Shown: positions 27,947-38,011, counted from the first letter of the stretch. The stretch: 64,000 nucleotides of DNA from Hyphomicrobiaceae bacterium (GCA_022842785.1 JALHOW010000007.1:124001-188000); one strand, 5' to 3'. Notes: generated from the letters alone by a model not told the origin. Translations and numbers: made by a program.

Positions 27947-28984
27947 ATGCGGCGGGGAGGGTTGTGCTTGGAAGCCGGAGTGTCTGCTCCGACAGGTGAT
28001 GTGCTCGCGGTGGATGAACTCACCATCCGCTTCGACGGGCATGGGGTTGATCTCGTCGATAGGGCTAGCTTTCGCCTGGGCCGCGGCGAGACGCTCTGTC
28101 TCGTCGGCGAATCCGGATGCGGCAAGAGCATCACCGCGCTCGCCGTCATGGGCCTGCTTGCAAGCCCGCCTGCACGGATCACACGCGGCCGCGCCCTCTT
28201 CCAGGGCGAGGATCTGCTCTCCATGCCGCGGAAGCCGCTCGCGGATCTTCGTGGCAATCGTCTCGCGATGATCTTCCAGGAACCGATGACGTCGCTCAAT
28301 CCGGCCTTCCGCATTGGCGACCAGATTGCCGAGGCGGTCGTGCGCCATCATGGCGTGAGCCAGCAAGAGGGGCGTGCGCGGGCACTCGATGTTCTCCGCC
28401 GCGTGCGCATTCCGGCGGCAGAGAAGCGGCTCGATGCCTATCCGCACCAGCTCTCGGGCGGCATGCGCCAGCGTGTGATGATCGCCATGGCGCTGGTCAA
28501 CCGGCCGGATCTCCTGATCGCCGACGAGCCGACCACCGCACTCGACGTCACCATCCAGGCGCAGATCCTCGCGCTCATTGCCGAGCTTCAGCGCGAGGCG
28601 GGCATGGCCATGATCCTGGTCACGCACGACCTGGGTGTCGTCGCCGAGGTCGCGGATCGCGTTGCCGTCATGTATGCGGGCCGCTTTGTCGAGACCGGTC
28701 CGGTCGATGCGATCTTTTCGGATCCACAGCACCCCTACGCGCTCGGTCTCATCGGGTCACTGCCATCGCTCGGCAAGCGCGAGGGGCGCCTCGCCACGAT
28801 CGCCGGCTCCGTGCCGCCACCACAGCGCTTCCCTGCCGGTTGCCGCTTCGCAACGCGCTGCCCCTTTGCCGACGAACGCTGCGCCAGGGAGGTGCCGCCC
28901 CTCGTCGAGACAAGCACGCCCGGGCATCAGGTTGCCTGTTTCAAGGCGCCACTCGAAATTCACGTCGGAGGCCTTGCGGCATGA
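27947..28984 (+). CDS. Peptide-type (Opp/Dpp) ABC importer ATPase, OppD/DppD subunit
   Basis: An ATPase of about 345 residues of the OppD/DppD type: Walker [12 protein letters not shown]-loop [14 protein letters not shown], signature [15 protein letters not shown], Walker [17 protein letters not shown] and H-loop [14 protein letters not shown]. The C-terminal oligopeptide extension has the Cys cluster [15 protein letters not shown], which binds an iron-sulphur cluster in this family. The start is uncertain: ATG at 27947 or 27908, or a TTG/GTG at 27968/27980 after the GGCGGGGAGG stretch. First gene of the importer operon divergent from gntR. Confidence 0.85.
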   Translation: MRRGGLCLEAGVSAPTGDVLAVDELTIRFDGHGVDLVDRASFRLGRGETLCLVGESGCGKSITALAVMGLLASPPARITRGRALFQGEDLLSMPRKPLADLRGNRLAMIFQEPMTSLNPAFRIGDQIAEAVVRHHGVSQQEGRARALDVLRRVRIPAAEKRLDAYPHQLSGGMRQRVMIAMALVNRPDLLIADEPTTALDVTIQAQILALIAELQREAGMAMILVTHDLGVVAEVADRVAVMYAGRFVETGPVDAIFSDPQHPYALGLIGSLPSLGKREGRLATIAGSVPPPQRFPAGCRFATRCPFADERCAREVPPLVETSTPGHQVACFKAPLEIHVGGLAA

Positions 28985-30075
28985 ACGCGCCGGCGGGCAG
29001 CGATGTCATTCTCTCGGCTCAGGGCCTCGTGAAGCACTTCGGCGGCGGGCGGCAGCTTTTCGCCGGCCGCGCGCCGTTGATCCGCGCCGTTGATGGCGTC
29101 TCCTTCGAGGTGCGGCGCGGCGAGACGTTTGCCATTGTCGGCGAGTCGGGCTGCGGCAAGTCCACACTCGCGCGTCTCATTCTGCGCCTCATCGAGCCGA
29201 CGGCAGGCACGGTCCGTTTCGATGGTGCGGACATTACCGCCATTGGCGAAGAGGACATGCGTCGTCTGCGGCGCGAGATGCAGATGATCTTCCAGGATCC
29301 CTTCTCCTCGCTAAATCCGCGCATGACGGTTGGAGCGCTGATTGCCGAGCCGCTCGCCGTGCACGGTCTGGCGAGCGGACGTGAGCGCGCCGAGCGCGTC
29401 GCCGACATCTTGCGCAAGGTCGGTCTGCCGCCTGAGCACGCCGAACGCTATCCGCACGAGTTCTCCGGTGGCCAGCGCCAGCGCATCGGCATTGCGCGCG
29501 CACTTGCGACGGGCCCGCGCCTCGTTATCGGCGATGAGCCCGTCTCGGCGCTCGACGTGTCGATCCGCGCGCAGGTCATCAATCTGCTCGAAGACCTGAA
29601 GGCTGAACTCGGCCTGACACTGATCCTCGTCGCCCACGACCTCGCTGTGATCCGTCACACGTCGGATCGCATTGCCGTCATGTATCTCGGAGAGATCGTC
29701 GAGCTTGCCGAGCGTGATGCGCTATTCGAGGCGCCGCTCCATCCCTATACGCGCTCGCTCATCGCCGCGATCCCCGTGCCCGTTCCCGGCGCACGCGGTG
29801 CCCGCCAGCTTCTGGAAGGTGATCCGCCAAGCCCGGCAGCGCCTCCGCCCGGGTGCCGCTTTCACACGCGCTGCCCGCATGCCGAGGCTGTCTGCAAGAG
29901 CGAGCGCCCCACGCTGCGCACGCTTGGCCCCGGACATACAGTGGCTTGTCATCTTGCAGAGCGACTGCCGCCGTCGCCACCATCGGTCGTTACGGCTCCG
30001 GCGTCGACCGCCAAGCGACGCCGGCTCGAGCTGTTTGCCGGCGCGCGATCCGATTCCGTTTCCGTCACGTCCTAG
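28981..30075 (+). CDS. Peptide-type (Opp/Dpp) ABC importer ATPase, OppF/DppF subunit
   Basis: A 364-residue OppF/DppF ATPase. Walker [10 protein letters not shown] near 60, Q-loop [17 protein letters not shown], signature [15 protein letters not shown], Walker [17 protein letters not shown]-loop LVAHDLAVIRH, and C-terminal [16 protein letters not shown] poorly conserved tail of about 35 residues, rich in Pro, Ala, Arg and Ser, follows. It overlaps the OppD stop by ATGA. It pairs with the preceding ATPase to power the DppB/DppC channel encoded downstream. Confidence 0.9.
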   Translation: MNAPAGSDVILSAQGLVKHFGGGRQLFAGRAPLIRAVDGVSFEVRRGETFAIVGESGCGKSTLARLILRLIEPTAGTVRFDGADITAIGEEDMRRLRREMQMIFQDPFSSLNPRMTVGALIAEPLAVHGLASGRERAERVADILRKVGLPPEHAERYPHEFSGGQRQRIGIARALATGPRLVIGDEPVSALDVSIRAQVINLLEDLKAELGLTLILVAHDLAVIRHTSDRIAVMYLGEIVELAERDALFEAPLHPYTRSLIAAIPVPVPGARGARQLLEGDPPSPAAPPPGCRFHTRCPHAEAVCKSERPTLRTLGPGHTVACHLAERLPPSPPSVVTAPASTAKRRRLELFAGARSDSVSVTS

Positions 30076-30091
30076 CAAGGAGAATGATCAC

Positions 30092-31600
30092 ATGCCCAAG
30101 CTGGCAAGATTGATACGAGGGCTGCCCGTATTCGCAGCGGCGGCGCTCTTTGCGCTACCGGTCGCCGCATCCGAGATCCGTATCGGTCTGCAGGAAGATC
30201 CCGACATCCTCGATCCGCACGAGGCACGCACGTTCGTCGGCCGCATCGTATTTAATGCGCTGTGCGACAAGCTCATCGACACCGACGAGAAGCTCGAGAT
30301 AGTTCCCCGCCTCGCGACGAGCTGGACGGTATCTGACGAGGGCAAGACGGTTACGTTCAAGCTGCGCCAGGGCGTGAAGTTCCATGACGGCACGCCGTTC
30401 GATGCGGCAGCCGTGAAAGCCAATATCGAACGTGCCAAGACATCCCAGACGAGCCGCCGCAAGAGCGAGGTCGCCTCGGTCACGTCCGTCGAGGTTGTCG
30501 ATCCGCTGACCGTCGCATTCAAGCTCAAGGAGGCCGATGCGCCGCTGCTCGCCCAGCTCACGGACCGCGCCGGCATGATGCTGTCGCCCGCAAGCTTCGA
30601 CAAACCTGTCGGTCCGAAGCCGATCTGCTCGGGTCCTTACAAGTTCGTCGAGCGTGTGCAGAACGATCGCATTGTGCTCGAGCGCTTCGCCGATCACTGG
30701 GAGAAGGACAAGTACCACTTCGACAAGGTGATCTTCCGCGTCATTCCGGATTCGACAGTGCGGCTCGCCAACCTGCGCTCCGGTCAGCTCGACATGCTCG
30801 AGCGCCTCGCGGCAAGCGACGTGAACTCGGCCAAGGCGGACAAGTCACTCAAGGTCGAGAGCGTCGTCGGGCTCGGCTATCAGGGCATCTCGATTAATCT
30901 CAACAACGGCGCCCGCTCCGACACGCCTCTCGGCAAGGACAAGCGTGTGCGCCAGGCGCTCTCGCTGGCCATCGATCGCGAGGCGCTGACGCAGGTCGTG
31001 TTCGAGGGTCTCTTCGAGCCGACGGCGCAGCCGTTTCCCTCATCGAGCCCGTTCTATGACAAGAGCTTCCCGACGCCGAAGCGCGACGTCGCCAAGGCCA
31101 AGGCGCTCCTGAAGGAGGCGGGGGTCGAGAAGTTCAGCTTCGAGATGCAGGTCGCCAACTCGCCCGTCGATCAGCAGGTCGCGCAGGTTATCCAGGCCAT
31201 GGTGTCTGAGGCTGGCATCGACATCAAGCTGCGTTCGAGCGAGTTCGCGACCATGCTCAAGTCGCAAACCGCGGGCGACTTCCAGGCGACGCGTGTCGGC
31301 TGGTCGGGTCGCGTCGATCCTGACGGCAATCTCCACCAGTTTGTGACGACCGGTGGCGGCATCAACGACACGAAGTATTCCAATCCTACCGTCGACAAGG
31401 AGCTGAACGCTTCGCGCATCGTCTATGACACGGCCGCGCGCAAGGTTCACTTCGATGCGGCAGGCAAGATCCTGCGCGATGAGCTGCCGATCATCTATCT
31501 CTATCTCCCGGCCTGGATCTGGGCGTCGAGTGCCAAGCTCGAAGGCTTCGTGCCGAACCCGGATGGCATGATCCGGCTCACCAACGTGAAGCTGAAGTAG
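30092..31600 (+). CDS. Peptide/nickel-type periplasmic binding protein (SBP family 5)
   Basis: A 502-residue family 5 solute-binding protein with a Sec signal peptide (FAAAALFALPVAAS). The mature start EIRIGLQEDPDILDPHEART and blocks such as WTVSDEGKTVTFKLRQGVKF HDG and RVRQALSLAIDREAL are diagnostic. Ligands in this family range from peptides to opines, glutathione and nickel, and the sequence does not settle which. ATG at 30092 has CAAGGAG upstream. A strong hairpin follows the stop, before the permease genes. Confidence 0.9.
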   Translation: MPKLARLIRGLPVFAAAALFALPVAASEIRIGLQEDPDILDPHEARTFVGRIVFNALCDKLIDTDEKLEIVPRLATSWTVSDEGKTVTFKLRQGVKFHDGTPFDAAAVKANIERAKTSQTSRRKSEVASVTSVEVVDPLTVAFKLKEADAPLLAQLTDRAGMMLSPASFDKPVGPKPICSGPYKFVERVQNDRIVLERFADHWEKDKYHFDKVIFRVIPDSTVRLANLRSGQLDMLERLAASDVNSAKADKSLKVESVVGLGYQGISINLNNGARSDTPLGKDKRVRQALSLAIDREALTQVVFEGLFEPTAQPFPSSSPFYDKSFPTPKRDVAKAKALLKEAGVEKFSFEMQVANSPVDQQVAQVIQAMVSEAGIDIKLRSSEFATMLKSQTAGDFQATRVGWSGRVDPDGNLHQFVTTGGGINDTKYSNPTVDKELNASRIVYDTAARKVHFDAAGKILRDELPIIYLYLPAWIWASSAKLEGFVPNPDGMIRLTNVKLK

Positions 31601-31608
31601 CATTCCGG

Positions 31609-31637
31609 CGCCTCCCGCACACGGCGTGCGGGAGGCG
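31609..31637 (+). terminator. Strong intercistronic hairpin between binding-protein and permease genes
   Basis: Perfect 12-base arms CGCCTCCCGCAC (31609-31620) and GTGCGGGAGGCG (31626-31637) around ACGGC, eight bases after the binding-protein stop. There is no T-run. Its position matches the hairpins at 5081-5126 and 38021-38044 and suggests mRNA stabilisation or partial termination that favours binding-protein output. Confidence 0.7.
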
Positions 31638-31659
31638 TCGCATCGAGAAGTGCACGCTC

Positions 31660-32604
31660 ATGTGGTCGCTCATCCTGCGGCGCCTGCTTGTCGCCATCCC
31701 GACGTTGTTTCTCGTGATGGTGTTCGTTTTCATTCTGCAGCGGATGCTGCCGGGTGATCCGCTCCTCGTCATGGCTGGCGAGGAGCGCGACCCTGTCGTG
31801 CTTGAGGAACTGCGCAAGCTCTACGGCTTCGATCGTCCCATTCCTGTGCAGTTCCTGATCTGGCTCCGGGAGGTGGCAACCGGCAACTTCGGCGCTTCGC
31901 TGCGAACGGGTGCACCCGTGACGGAGCTGATCGCCCAGACGCTTCCGGTGACGATCCAGCTTGCTGTGGCTTCGCTCATCATCGCCTTGTTGATCGGTAT
32001 TCCAACGGGCGTTCTCTCGGCCGTCAAGAAGGGCACATGGCTCGACTATCTCGCCAATGCGATCTCACTCTCGGGCCTGTCGATCCCCAATTTCTGGCTG
32101 GGCATCATTCTCATTCTCTTTGTTTCGGTGAACCTGCGATGGCTGCCGGCATCCGGCTTCGTCTCGGTGTTCGATGATCCGGTGGAGGCCTTCCGCACGA
32201 CGATCATGCCGGCCTTTGTTCTCGGCACCGGCCTTGCGGCGACGCTCATGCGCCATACGCGCTCGGCCATGCTCGAGGTGCTGCGTCTCGACTATGTCCG
32301 CACCGCGCGCGCCAAGGGGCTGCTTGAGTCGAAGGTCATTCTCAAGCACGCGCTGCGCAACGCGCTCGTACCGATCGTCACGCTCTCGACCCTGCTCTTC
32401 GGCCAGCTTCTGGCGGGTGCGGTCCTGACCGAGCAGGTCTTCACCATTCCCGGCTTCGGCAAGCTGATCGTCGATGCCGTGTTCAACCGAGACTATGGCG
32501 TCGTGCAGGGTGTCGTGCTGTGCACGGCCGTCGCCTTCATCCTGATGAACCTCATCGCCGATGTTCTGTACATCGTGATCAACCCGAGGCTGCGCACGAC
32601 ATGA
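31660..32604 (+). CDS. DppB/OppB-type permease of a peptide-type ABC importer
   Basis: A 314-residue inner-membrane permease. The N-terminus MWSLILRRLLVAIPTLFLVM and the block QRMLPGDPLLVMAG are typical of DppB. The binding-protein-dependent transport signature appears as LDYVRTARAKGLLESKVILKH near residue 205. About six transmembrane helices are predicted, with a C-terminal family ending INPRLR. It overlaps the next permease gene by ATGA and forms the channel with it. Confidence 0.92.
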   Translation: MWSLILRRLLVAIPTLFLVMVFVFILQRMLPGDPLLVMAGEERDPVVLEELRKLYGFDRPIPVQFLIWLREVATGNFGASLRTGAPVTELIAQTLPVTIQLAVASLIIALLIGIPTGVLSAVKKGTWLDYLANAISLSGLSIPNFWLGIILILFVSVNLRWLPASGFVSVFDDPVEAFRTTIMPAFVLGTGLAATLMRHTRSAMLEVLRLDYVRTARAKGLLESKVILKHALRNALVPIVTLSTLLFGQLLAGAVLTEQVFTIPGFGKLIVDAVFNRDYGVVQGVVLCTAVAFILMNLIADVLYIVINPRLRTT

Positions 32605-33488
32605 CGGCCACGTCTCCAGCCGCAGTTTCGACAGCGGGCGCCGAAGTGCTGGCCCAGCGGCGCAATCGCGCGCTCGCCAAGTTCATGGGCAATCCGGCCG
32701 CGCTTTTCGGCGCAACGCTCGTGCTCGTGTTCGTCGTGCTTGCCGTCTTCGCGTCCTGGATCGCACCCTACGAGCCGAACAAGACGAACTTCATCATGCT
32801 CCGGAAAGCGCCGTCCGCGATGCACTGGCTAGGCACGGATGAGATCGGCCGCGATATCCTCTCGCGTCTCATTCATGGCGGTATCGCCTCACTCTATGCG
32901 GGTGTGGTCTCGGTCTTCATCGCGCTATTTGTGGGGATGCCCATTGGGCTCGTCGCAGGCTGGTTCGGCGGTTGGCTCGACGCAATTATCTCGCGCGCGA
33001 CAGACGCACTCCTCGCCGTGCCTTTTCTGATCCTCGCTATCGCGCTCGCTGCAGCGCTGGGGCCGTCGCTCACAAACGCGATGATCGCCATCGGACTCTC
33101 GCAGGTGCCGATATTCGTGCGCCTCACGCGCGGCCAGGTGCTCGCGGTTAAGACCGAGGACTTCGTCGAAGGCGCGCGTGCCGTTGGCGTGCCAAACAGC
33201 CTTATCCTGCTGCGTCACATCACGCCGAACATCTTCGCCCCTATCGTCGTGCAGGCGACGCTGACAGTGGCGACGGCCATCATCGCCGAAGCGAGCCTCT
33301 CATTCCTTGGGCTCGGCCAGCAGCCTCCGGCACCCTCGTGGGGTTCGATGCTGAACACAGCCAAGAACTACATGGATAGCGCGCCGTGGATGTCGATCTC
33401 ACCCGGCATTGCGATCGTGCTGGTCGTGCTTGGTTTTAACCTGCTTGGTGACGGCTTACGCGATGCTCTCGATCCGCGCGAGCAATGA
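32601..33488 (+). CDS. DppC/OppC-type permease of a peptide-type ABC importer
   Basis: A 295-residue permease. It has the N-terminal DppC helix after FMGNPAALFGATLVL, the conserved HWLGTDEIGRDILSRLIHG, and the EAA-type loop VEGARAVGVPNSLILLRHI. It ends LLGDGLRDALDPR as DppC proteins do. ATG at 32601 overlaps the DppB stop. Last gene of the first peptide-type operon. Confidence 0.92.
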   Translation: MTATSPAAVSTAGAEVLAQRRNRALAKFMGNPAALFGATLVLVFVVLAVFASWIAPYEPNKTNFIMLRKAPSAMHWLGTDEIGRDILSRLIHGGIASLYAGVVSVFIALFVGMPIGLVAGWFGGWLDAIISRATDALLAVPFLILAIALAAALGPSLTNAMIAIGLSQVPIFVRLTRGQVLAVKTEDFVEGARAVGVPNSLILLRHITPNIFAPIVVQATLTVATAIIAEASLSFLGLGQQPPAPSWGSMLNTAKNYMDSAPWMSISPGIAIVLVVLGFNLLGDGLRDALDPREQ

Positions 33489-33566
33489 CGGGTGTCGCCT
33501 GCCCGCCATAGTTAAGCTCCGATGCAGGATAACCATTCGCGCGTTAAGCACTTGATCGATCGGCGC

Positions 33567-33585
33567 GCACCATTCACGATGGTGC
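33567..33585 (+). terminator. Small hairpin after the first peptide-type operon
   Basis: GCACCAT (33567-33573) and ATGGTGC (33579-33585) pair around TCACG, 79 bases past the DppC stop. There is no T-run. It could end the operon transcript or belong to the leader of the L,D-transpeptidase gene. Confidence 0.4.
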
Positions 33586-33634
33586 TTCGGATGACGCGCC
33601 ATCGTGATGGCTGTGCTTAAATCCTCGCTTAGCA

Positions 33635-34213
33635 ATGGGGACCAGCGCCGTGCAGAAACTCCGGGCTCTTTTCATACTTGCCTGCGCGCTTCCAGCCTTG
33701 TTGACTGGAACGGCTACTGCCAGTGCGCAGAGTTTCTTTTCATTCCTCTGGGAGGGCGGCTCGCGCGAAGTCGTATCCTTCAATCCCCGGCACGCACCCG
33801 GGCAGATCATTGTCAGCTTCGGCGATCGGCGCCTTTATTGGATCCAGCGTCCAGGCGTAGCGGTCAGCTATCCCATTGCGGTGCCGCGCGAGAAAAGTCG
33901 CTGGCAGGGTGTGACGCACGTCTCCGACAAGCGGCAGAATCCCGGCTGGACACCTACGGCGGAAATGCGCCGCGAGAATCCTCGCCTGCCCTCGCATGTG
34001 CCGGGTGGGCACCCGATGAATCCGCTCGGTGTGCGTGCACTCTACCTAGGCTCGACCATGTATCGCATTCACGGGACGGACGCGCCGTGGACGATTGGGA
34101 CGGCGGCCTCGAAAGGCTGCATTCGAATGTACAATCGCGATGTGCTGGATCTCTATCCGCGCATTCCCGTCGGCACGCGTGTAACCGTTACGTGGCAGCG
34201 GTTTAGGGGCTGA
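33635..34213 (+). CDS. L,D-transpeptidase (YkuD/ErfK family), small
   Basis: A 192-residue periplasmic enzyme that forms 3-3 cross-links in peptidoglycan or attaches proteins to it. A signal peptide is evident (LFILACALPALLTGTATASAQ). The YkuD catalytic motif is complete: His146 in YRIHGTDAPWTIG and Cys162 in ASKGCIRMYN. Start may instead be GTG at 33650, which has GGGGACC closer to optimal spacing. It stands alone between two transporter operons of the same orientation. The following 197 bases (34214-34410) hold no recognisable gene. Confidence 0.88.
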   Translation: MGTSAVQKLRALFILACALPALLTGTATASAQSFFSFLWEGGSREVVSFNPRHAPGQIIVSFGDRRLYWIQRPGVAVSYPIAVPREKSRWQGVTHVSDKRQNPGWTPTAEMRRENPRLPSHVPGGHPMNPLGVRALYLGSTMYRIHGTDAPWTIGTAASKGCIRMYNRDVLDLYPRIPVGTRVTVTWQRFRG

Positions 34214-34410
34214 ACATCACCGCTTGGCGCCTGCAGCAAGCCGAAGGTTAGAAGCTCGCCATCGGCAGCGCTGCAGATTGCTGAGTGGCAAAGCATAGCG
34301 CGCAAATCCGCGTACGAGCACGCCCCCCAGCGGCATCGGCCCAAAACGATCCTTGCAAGGATGGGATCGGACGGGCATTCTGATGCCATTAGGGAGGAAG
34401 AAAAAGCATA

Positions 34411-35367
34411 ATGAAGACGTATGTCGCCCGGCGCCTTCTGGCGCTGGTGCCGACGTTGTTCTTCGCGAGCCTGATCGTGTTCGTGACGGTGCGGTTGATC
34501 CCGGGTGACGTGATCGACCTCATGCTGAGCCAGAACGACGTCAGCGCCAGCAAGCTCACCCGCGATCAGCTGGTCGCGGCCCTTGGGCTCGACCGGCCCA
34601 TGTGGGAGCAGTATGGCCGCTGGATGGGCGGCATCCTCTTCCGCGGTGATTTCGGACAGTCGCTTTGGCAGAGCGTGCCCGTGAGTGAGCTCCTGCTCGC
34701 GCGGATGCCGGTCACGCTGGAACTTGGTCTTCTCGCACTTATCGTCGCTCTGATAGTAGCGATCCCGATCGGTGTCTATTCCGCCATTCGGCAGGATACG
34801 ACCGGCGACTACATCGCGCGCTCCTTCTCTATTCTCATGTTGGCCGTGCCGAGCTTCTGGACGGGCACGATGGTGATGGTGTTCCCCTCGATCTGGTGGG
34901 GCTGGTCGCCGGAAGTGCGCTTCGTGCCGTTCACCGAGAATCCCATCCAGAACCTCAAGCAGATGATCCTGCCTGCGATCATTCTCGGCACCGCGCTCTC
35001 CGCCGTATCCATGCGGCTCACGCGGACGATGATGCTCGAAGTCCTGCGCCAGGATTATATCCGCACGGCCTGGGCTAAAGGTTTGAGTGAGCGCCTTGTC
35101 GTCGCACGCCACGCGCTACGCAATGCCCTGATCCCTGTCGTGACACTCATCGGCGTGCAAGCACCGCTTCTCATCGGCGGCGCGGTGATCATGGAGCAGA
35201 TCTTCGTCATTCCTGGCATGGGGCTTCTGCTGCTCGACGCCGTGTACCAGCGCGACTATCCGATCATCACCGGCGTGTTTCTTGTCGTCGGTGTCGCGAT
35301 CATGCTGCTCAATCTCGTCATTGACCTGAGCTACGGCCTGCTCGATCCCAGGGTGAGGTATCGCTGA
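34411..35367 (+). CDS. DppB/OppB-type permease of a second peptide-type ABC importer
   Basis: A 318-residue permease starting MKTYVARRLLALVPTLFFAS, with RLIPGDVIDLML and the transport signature QDYIRTAWAKGLSERLVVAR near residue 215, ending LLDPRVRYR. A GGGAGGAAG ribosome binding site precedes the ATG. First gene of a second complete peptide-type operon, here permeases first, then binding protein, then ATPases: a different order from the first operon. It abuts the DppC gene (one-base overlap). Confidence 0.92.
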   Translation: MKTYVARRLLALVPTLFFASLIVFVTVRLIPGDVIDLMLSQNDVSASKLTRDQLVAALGLDRPMWEQYGRWMGGILFRGDFGQSLWQSVPVSELLLARMPVTLELGLLALIVALIVAIPIGVYSAIRQDTTGDYIARSFSILMLAVPSFWTGTMVMVFPSIWWGWSPEVRFVPFTENPIQNLKQMILPAIILGTALSAVSMRLTRTMMLEVLRQDYIRTAWAKGLSERLVVARHALRNALIPVVTLIGVQAPLLIGGAVIMEQIFVIPGMGLLLLDAVYQRDYPIITGVFLVVGVAIMLLNLVIDLSYGLLDPRVRYR

Positions 35368-36254
35368 TGGCGAGCGTGTCGGAGACCGCAAGTATCCGAA
35401 GACGCGGTGCGTTTGCCACCTTCATCATCCGGCTGTTCAAAGAGAAGCCGCTCGGCGCGGCGGGTGCGATCATTTTCCTCGTATTCCTCTTTTGCGGGAT
35501 CTTTGCCGACTTTCTTGCTCCTTACGGCATGAACCAGATCTCGCCGCTCAATCGCCTGAAACCACCCTCGTGGCAGCATCCCTTCGGGACAGACAATCTC
35601 GGTCGCGACATGTTCTCGCGCTGCCTCTACGGCGCGCAGCTCTCCGTGATCATCGGCTTTTGTGCAGCAGGCCTCGCTACGATCATCTCCGTCGTCCTCG
35701 GCATCCTGACGGGTTACCTCGGCGGCCGCTTCGACATGATCACGCAGCGCTTTGTCGATGCGTGGATGAGCTTCCCTGATCTCATCATTCTCATCGTCGT
35801 TGTTTCCGTGCTCGGCCCGGGAATGCCGCAGATCATCGGCACCCTCGGACTACTGCTCGGCATTGCCGGATCACGCATCATCCGCAGCGCCGTCATAAGC
35901 GTGCGCGAGAACATGTACGTACATGCCGCGCAGTCGATCGGCGCACGCACGCCGCGCATTCTCTGGCGGCACATCCTGCCCAATGTCATGCCGCCGATCA
36001 TCGTACTGTTCACTACACGTGTCGGCACCGTCATTCTCGCCGAGTCCGGTCTTTCATTTCTCGGTCTCGGTGTTCCGCCACCCGCACCGACGTGGGGCGG
36101 CATGCTCTCGGGTGCCGGTCGAACTTTCATGTTCCAGGGCCCCTGGCTCGCGCTGGCGCCTGGTCTATGCCTGACACTCGTCGTGTACTCGACGAATATG
36201 TTCGGCGATGCGCTTCGGGATCTGCTGGACCCGCGTATGAGAGGATCCAGATAG
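35367..36254 (+). CDS. DppC/OppC-type permease of a second peptide-type ABC importer
   Basis: A 295-residue permease with FKEKPLGAAGAIIFLVFLF, the DppC block HPFGTDNLGRDMFSRCLYG and loop HAAQSIGARTPRILWRHIL, ending NMFGDALRDLLDPRM. ATG at 35367 overlaps the DppB TGA. It forms the channel with the preceding DppB and precedes the binding-protein gene by 56 bases. Confidence 0.92.
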   Translation: MASVSETASIRRRGAFATFIIRLFKEKPLGAAGAIIFLVFLFCGIFADFLAPYGMNQISPLNRLKPPSWQHPFGTDNLGRDMFSRCLYGAQLSVIIGFCAAGLATIISVVLGILTGYLGGRFDMITQRFVDAWMSFPDLIILIVVVSVLGPGMPQIIGTLGLLLGIAGSRIIRSAVISVRENMYVHAAQSIGARTPRILWRHILPNVMPPIIVLFTTRVGTVILAESGLSFLGLGVPPPAPTWGGMLSGAGRTFMFQGPWLALAPGLCLTLVVYSTNMFGDALRDLLDPRMRGSR

Positions 36255-36310
36255 CACTCACTCATCAACAGAAGCCGGAATGGCCAAATTGCAAACACTG
36301 GGAGGACGAC

Positions 36311-38011
36311 ATGCGACACTACCTAGCAGTGCCGCTCCGGCTCAGCGCCGCAGCAGCCATGACGCTTGCTTTGTCGATAGGCACGGCATCGGCGGAAAAA
36401 CCCAAGCCCGGCGGCACGCTCACCCTTGGCACGGTCTATCCGACGCTATCGGCGCTGTCATTCGATCCGGCCGACTGGAACTGGAAGCAGAACCACGACA
36501 TCGGGCATTATTGCGAGCAGCTGTTTTCTGCTGACCTCACAAAGTCGGTGAAGAGCGGCGGCCCTCATCCATTTTACGCCGATGCGTGGCTTCCCTCGGA
36601 CGCCATTCGTGGCGAGCTGGCAGAGAGCTGGGAGTGGAAGCAGAATCCGCTGCGCGTCGAGATCAAGCTCCGCAAGGGCATCATGTTCCCTGAGAAGGAA
36701 GGGGTCATGAAGTCCCGTGAGTTTACCTCAGAGGATGTGCTCTTCTCGTACAACCGTCTCGATGGGAGCCCGAAGCGCATCCGCGGGTACTTCGATCACG
36801 TCGACAAGGTCGAGATGCCCGACAAACACACCATCGTCTTCAACATGAAGCACCACTTCGCCGAGTGGGACTATCGCTTCGGCTGGGGTTACTTCTCGTG
36901 CATCTATCCCAAAGAGGTGGTCGATGCCGGTATCGCCAATTGGAAGAACGCCAACGGCACCGGCCCCTTCCTGATGACGGATTTCGTTTCTGGCAGCTCG
37001 AACACCTATGCGAGAAACCCGAACTACTGGGACAGCGACACGATCGGCGGCGAGAAGGTCAAGCTGCCTCTCATCGACAAGGTGATCTACCAGACGATCA
37101 AGGACGAGGCGACACAGCACGCCTCTCTGCGCACTGCCAAGCTCGACATTCTCGAGATGATCCGCTGGCAGGCCGTCGACAATCTCAAGAAGACCACGCC
37201 GCAGCTCAAGTGGTCGCGCTGGCTGAACATGTCCGGCACCTTCCTCGCCTTCCAGGTGGCGGAGAAGCCATTCGATGACGTCCGCGTCAGGCGCGCGATG
37301 AACTACGCCGTCAACAAGGAGGAGATCGTCAAGGCGTACTACAACGGCCATGCCGAGATGTTCGCTTATCCCATGCACCCGGACTACAAAGGCTACTTCC
37401 AGCCGCTATCGGAGATGCCGGCATCGGTGCAGGATCTCTTCAAGTACGATCCCGCGAAGGCCAAGAAGCTGCTGGCTGAAGCCGGGCACCCAAAGGGCTT
37501 CACCTTCAAGGTGCAGGTCTGCTCGTGCAACGCCGATCACATGGAGCTCCTGCCGCTGGTAGCAGCCTATCTCGAGCAGGTGGGCGTGAAGATCGAGATC
37601 CAGCCCATGGAGTATGGGGCATTCCTCTCAGCGATGACCGCGCGCAAAATGACCGCCGGCTACTTCATGAATAACGGCCACACCAATCCGACGACCACGA
37701 TCCGCAAGTCTTTCACTACTGGTCAGACGTGGAACCCGTCCGGTTGGTCGGATCCCGAGTACGACAAGAAGATGGACGACGTCTACCAGGAGCCGGACGA
37801 GGCCAAGCGTCAGAAGATGCTGAAGGAGCTGACGATCGAGATCATCGACAAGGCGCCTTACATCTGGCTCCCGACGCCGTACCTCTACACAGCGTGGTGG
37901 CCGTGGGTGAAGAACTACAACGGTGAGCTGCGTGCCGGCGCGGTGCGTCCCAGTCCGATTTACGCGCGTCTGTGGATCGACCAGGAGATGAAGAAGAAGA
38001 TGGGCTACTAG
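36311..38011 (+). CDS. Peptide-type periplasmic binding protein (SBP family 5), second importer
   Basis: A 566-residue family 5 binding protein, longer than its relative at 30092-31600. Sec signal peptide (LSAAAAMTLALSIGTASAE), then GGTLTLGTVYP. Family blocks include LAESWEWKQNPLRVEIKLRK GIMF, DDVRVRRAMNYAVNKEEIV and the late KAPYIWLPTPYLYTAWWPWV. The start at 36311 has GGGAGGACGAC upstream; the frame is open further upstream to 36092, but inside the permease gene. The ligand is unknown. A strong hairpin follows. Confidence 0.9.
   Translation: MRHYLAVPLRLSAAAAMTLALSIGTASAEKPKPGGTLTLGTVYPTLSALSFDPADWNWKQNHDIGHYCEQLFSADLTKSVKSGGPHPFYADAWLPSDAIRGELAESWEWKQNPLRVEIKLRKGIMFPEKEGVMKSREFTSEDVLFSYNRLDGSPKRIRGYFDHVDKVEMPDKHTIVFNMKHHFAEWDYRFGWGYFSCIYPKEVVDAGIANWKNANGTGPFLMTDFVSGSSNTYARNPNYWDSDTIGGEKVKLPLIDKVIYQTIKDEATQHASLRTAKLDILEMIRWQAVDNLKKTTPQLKWSRWLNMSGTFLAFQVAEKPFDDVRVRRAMNYAVNKEEIVKAYYNGHAEMFAYPMHPDYKGYFQPLSEMPASVQDLFKYDPAKAKKLLAEAGHPKGFTFKVQVCSCNADHMELLPLVAAYLEQVGVKIEIQPMEYGAFLSAMTARKMTAGYFMNNGHTNPTTTIRKSFTTGQTWNPSGWSDPEYDKKMDDVYQEPDEAKRQKMLKELTIEIIDKAPYIWLPTPYLYTAWWPWVKNYNGELRAGAVRPSPIYARLWIDQEMKKKMGY

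Noticed and set aside
28117-28980. Upstream extension of the OppF frame to 28117
   Set aside because: It lies wholly inside the OppD gene in another frame and has no similarity to ATPases; the ATG at 28981 with the ATGA overlap is the natural start.
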